Shown here piece by piece: positions 63,130-64,000 of a DNA stretch of 64,000 bases (its first letter is position 1; each line of letters opens with the position of its first letter). This DNA comes from Stieleria magnilauensis (GTDB lineage: Bacteria > Planctomycetota > Planctomycetia > Pirellulales > Pirellulaceae), in NCBI GenBank assembly GCA_007753675.1, contig CP036432.1, positions 2,950,394-3,014,393 of the forward strand. The letters run 5' to 3'. Both the position numbers and the translations under genes were made by a program. The notes below the pieces were generated by a model. It was not told where the DNA came from. It did no database searches and worked only from the letters and a program-made list of their open reading frames with translations.

Positions 63130-64000
63130 CTACAAATCGGACCACCGAACAACCGAACCGCCGGCAGCCTTTGGACCGCTTTTCTTCAACCGGATACCGC
63201 AGTCATTCAAATACCGGCGGAACGTGTCGGCGTTCGGCGGCAGCATTTGCGCAGCTTCGCCATCGTTCAAAATTGCATCGAACAATTCGGGGGCGGTCAT
63301 CGTGTTGGCATCGGGTATCCGTTTCATCGCGTAATGATAGGCGGATCTCGCTTTGAGACGAGATGGTTGATTCGCCCGCGTTGACCTCGGCAAATCATCG
63401 TCACTTGTGGGTGTCGAAACTTCGGTAGTCTGTTCGGCTTTGCGGTCGGCTAGTTCGAGCGATCCGTCATCGACACCTGTTTCATTGCTGGCCTCGATGA
63501 TCCCATCACGTTGCGCGAATGCCGCTGTGTAAAATTGATCCGTCAGCCGCTTGATTGCCGCGTAGGTTTCTTGCTTCGCTACGTCGGCCAAGTGTTGCAA
63601 CTCATCCACTGGCGCAGAAAGCAGCCAATCCGGTGTGCGGTTTTGCCACTTCGCCACCAGGGCTCGCGCTAACTCATCTTCATCGACAGGCAAAGGTTCA
63701 CCTGCTTCGGCGTCGATTCCCGCCAGCACGGCCAATTGTTGCAGTAATGCGGAAGCACCCAAGCAGGCCGAATCTCGCTCTCCTTCCGCCGCCGGAATCG
63801 GCACATACACAGGATTCGTTCGCCCCAACCAGTGTTCTGCACGGTCCAAGCATTCATCCAGGTTCTTGCGTTGCACGACAGTGAGCTTGGCCAGGAACGC
63901 AGCAACAGATACCATGTCGCCACCTCGGGCCATCTTCGGAAGTACAGCCGTCGCCATGTAAGCCCGCTGGGCCGCGTGCCCCAAATCATTCAGCGCAGTT
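63130..64000 (-). CDS. unknown protein, 5' end beyond the window
   Basis: At least 290 codons; the frame is open to the right edge, so the start may lie outside (a TTG at 63984 and an ATG at 63957 are internal options). N-terminal half is helical (NLDECLDRAEHWLGRTNPVYVPIPAAEGERD). The C-terminal segment SAYHYAMKRIPDANTMTAPELFDAILNDG...ADTFRRYLNDCGIRLKKSGPKAAG looks like a small helical DNA-binding domain. No named family recognised. Same strand as the rest of the element. Confidence 0.65.
   Translation of the reverse strand, partial: TALNDLGHAAQRAYMATAVLPKMARGGDMVSVAAFLAKLTVVQRKNLDECLDRAEHWLGRTNPVYVPIPAAEGERDSACLGASALLQQLAVLAGIDAEAGEPLPVDEDELARALVAKWQNRTPDWLLSAPVDELQHLADVAKQETYAAIKRLTDQFYTAAFAQRDGIIEASNETGVDDGSLELADRKAEQTTEVSTPTSDDDLPRSTRANQPSRLKARSAYHYAMKRIPDANTMTAPELFDAILNDGEAAQMLPPNADTFRRYLNDCGIRLKKSGPKAAGGSVVRWSDL

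Overview
The window reads as chromosomal DNA of a planctomycete of the Pirellulaceae type (Rhodopirellula/Stieleria/Rubripirellula-like; inference from gene content). The signs are tetrahydromethanopterin-linked C1 genes (fhcA, ftr/fhcD, fhcC), a giant secreted protein with a LEPR-XLL-like motif near its N-terminus and dockerin-like repeats at its C-terminus, a MoxR/DUF58/VWA operon, planctomycete-type families such as TIGR03032 and DUF4272, high GC content, few Shine-Dalgarno sites, and many palindromic intergenic repeats.

Layout. 1-4719 (minus): an operon of a caspase-like secreted protein, a MoxR ATPase, a DUF58 protein and a VWA membrane protein that runs off the left edge. 5076-10876: a neutral ceramidase-like secreted hydrolase, a WecG/TagA/CpsF glycosyltransferase, about 1 kb of repeats, a degenerate sulfatase-like protein and a TIGR03032 protein. 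11074-16560: an FG-GAP/VCBS surface protein of about 1830 residues. 16678-27627 (minus): a small secreted protein with a repeat at its 5' end, pyruvate carboxylase, a deoxyhypusine-synthase-like enzyme, a beta-CASP metallo-hydrolase, an AlkA-like glycosylase coupled to oligoendopeptidase F, and PanB. 27846-28319: six 79-bp palindromic tandem repeats. 28380-32753: a secreted protein gene coupled to fhcA-ftr-fhcC. 32818-37049: a small conserved protein, flotillin-like FloA, an alpha/beta hydrolase and two CBS-pair proteins. 37643-39208: an IS110-family transposase between two long palindromes.

39890-48451 encodes a type IV pilus/type II secretion-like assembly system. It has a pilin with its own terminator, then PilM/PilN-like (GspL-like), PilO-like and PilP-like proteins, the GspE/PilB ATPase, the GspF/PilC platform protein and four minor pseudopilin-like proteins, one with a golvesin-like domain. 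No secretin or prepilin peptidase is in the window. 48471-56278 (minus) holds housekeeping genes: a phosphatidylserine synthase, a DUF4272 protein, pheT, pheS, rplT, rpmI and pyrF.

From 56851 to the right edge lies an integrated element at a tRNA-Pro(GGG) gene. A tyrosine integrase reads into the antisense of the tRNA. Behind it, all on the minus strand, come a HIRAN-domain protein, a 95-residue protein with a CxxC motif, a primase-helicase, a 94-residue protein, an AlpA/excisionase-type HTH protein and a partial unknown protein. This order resembles phage satellites or small integrative elements. The right attachment site lies outside the window.
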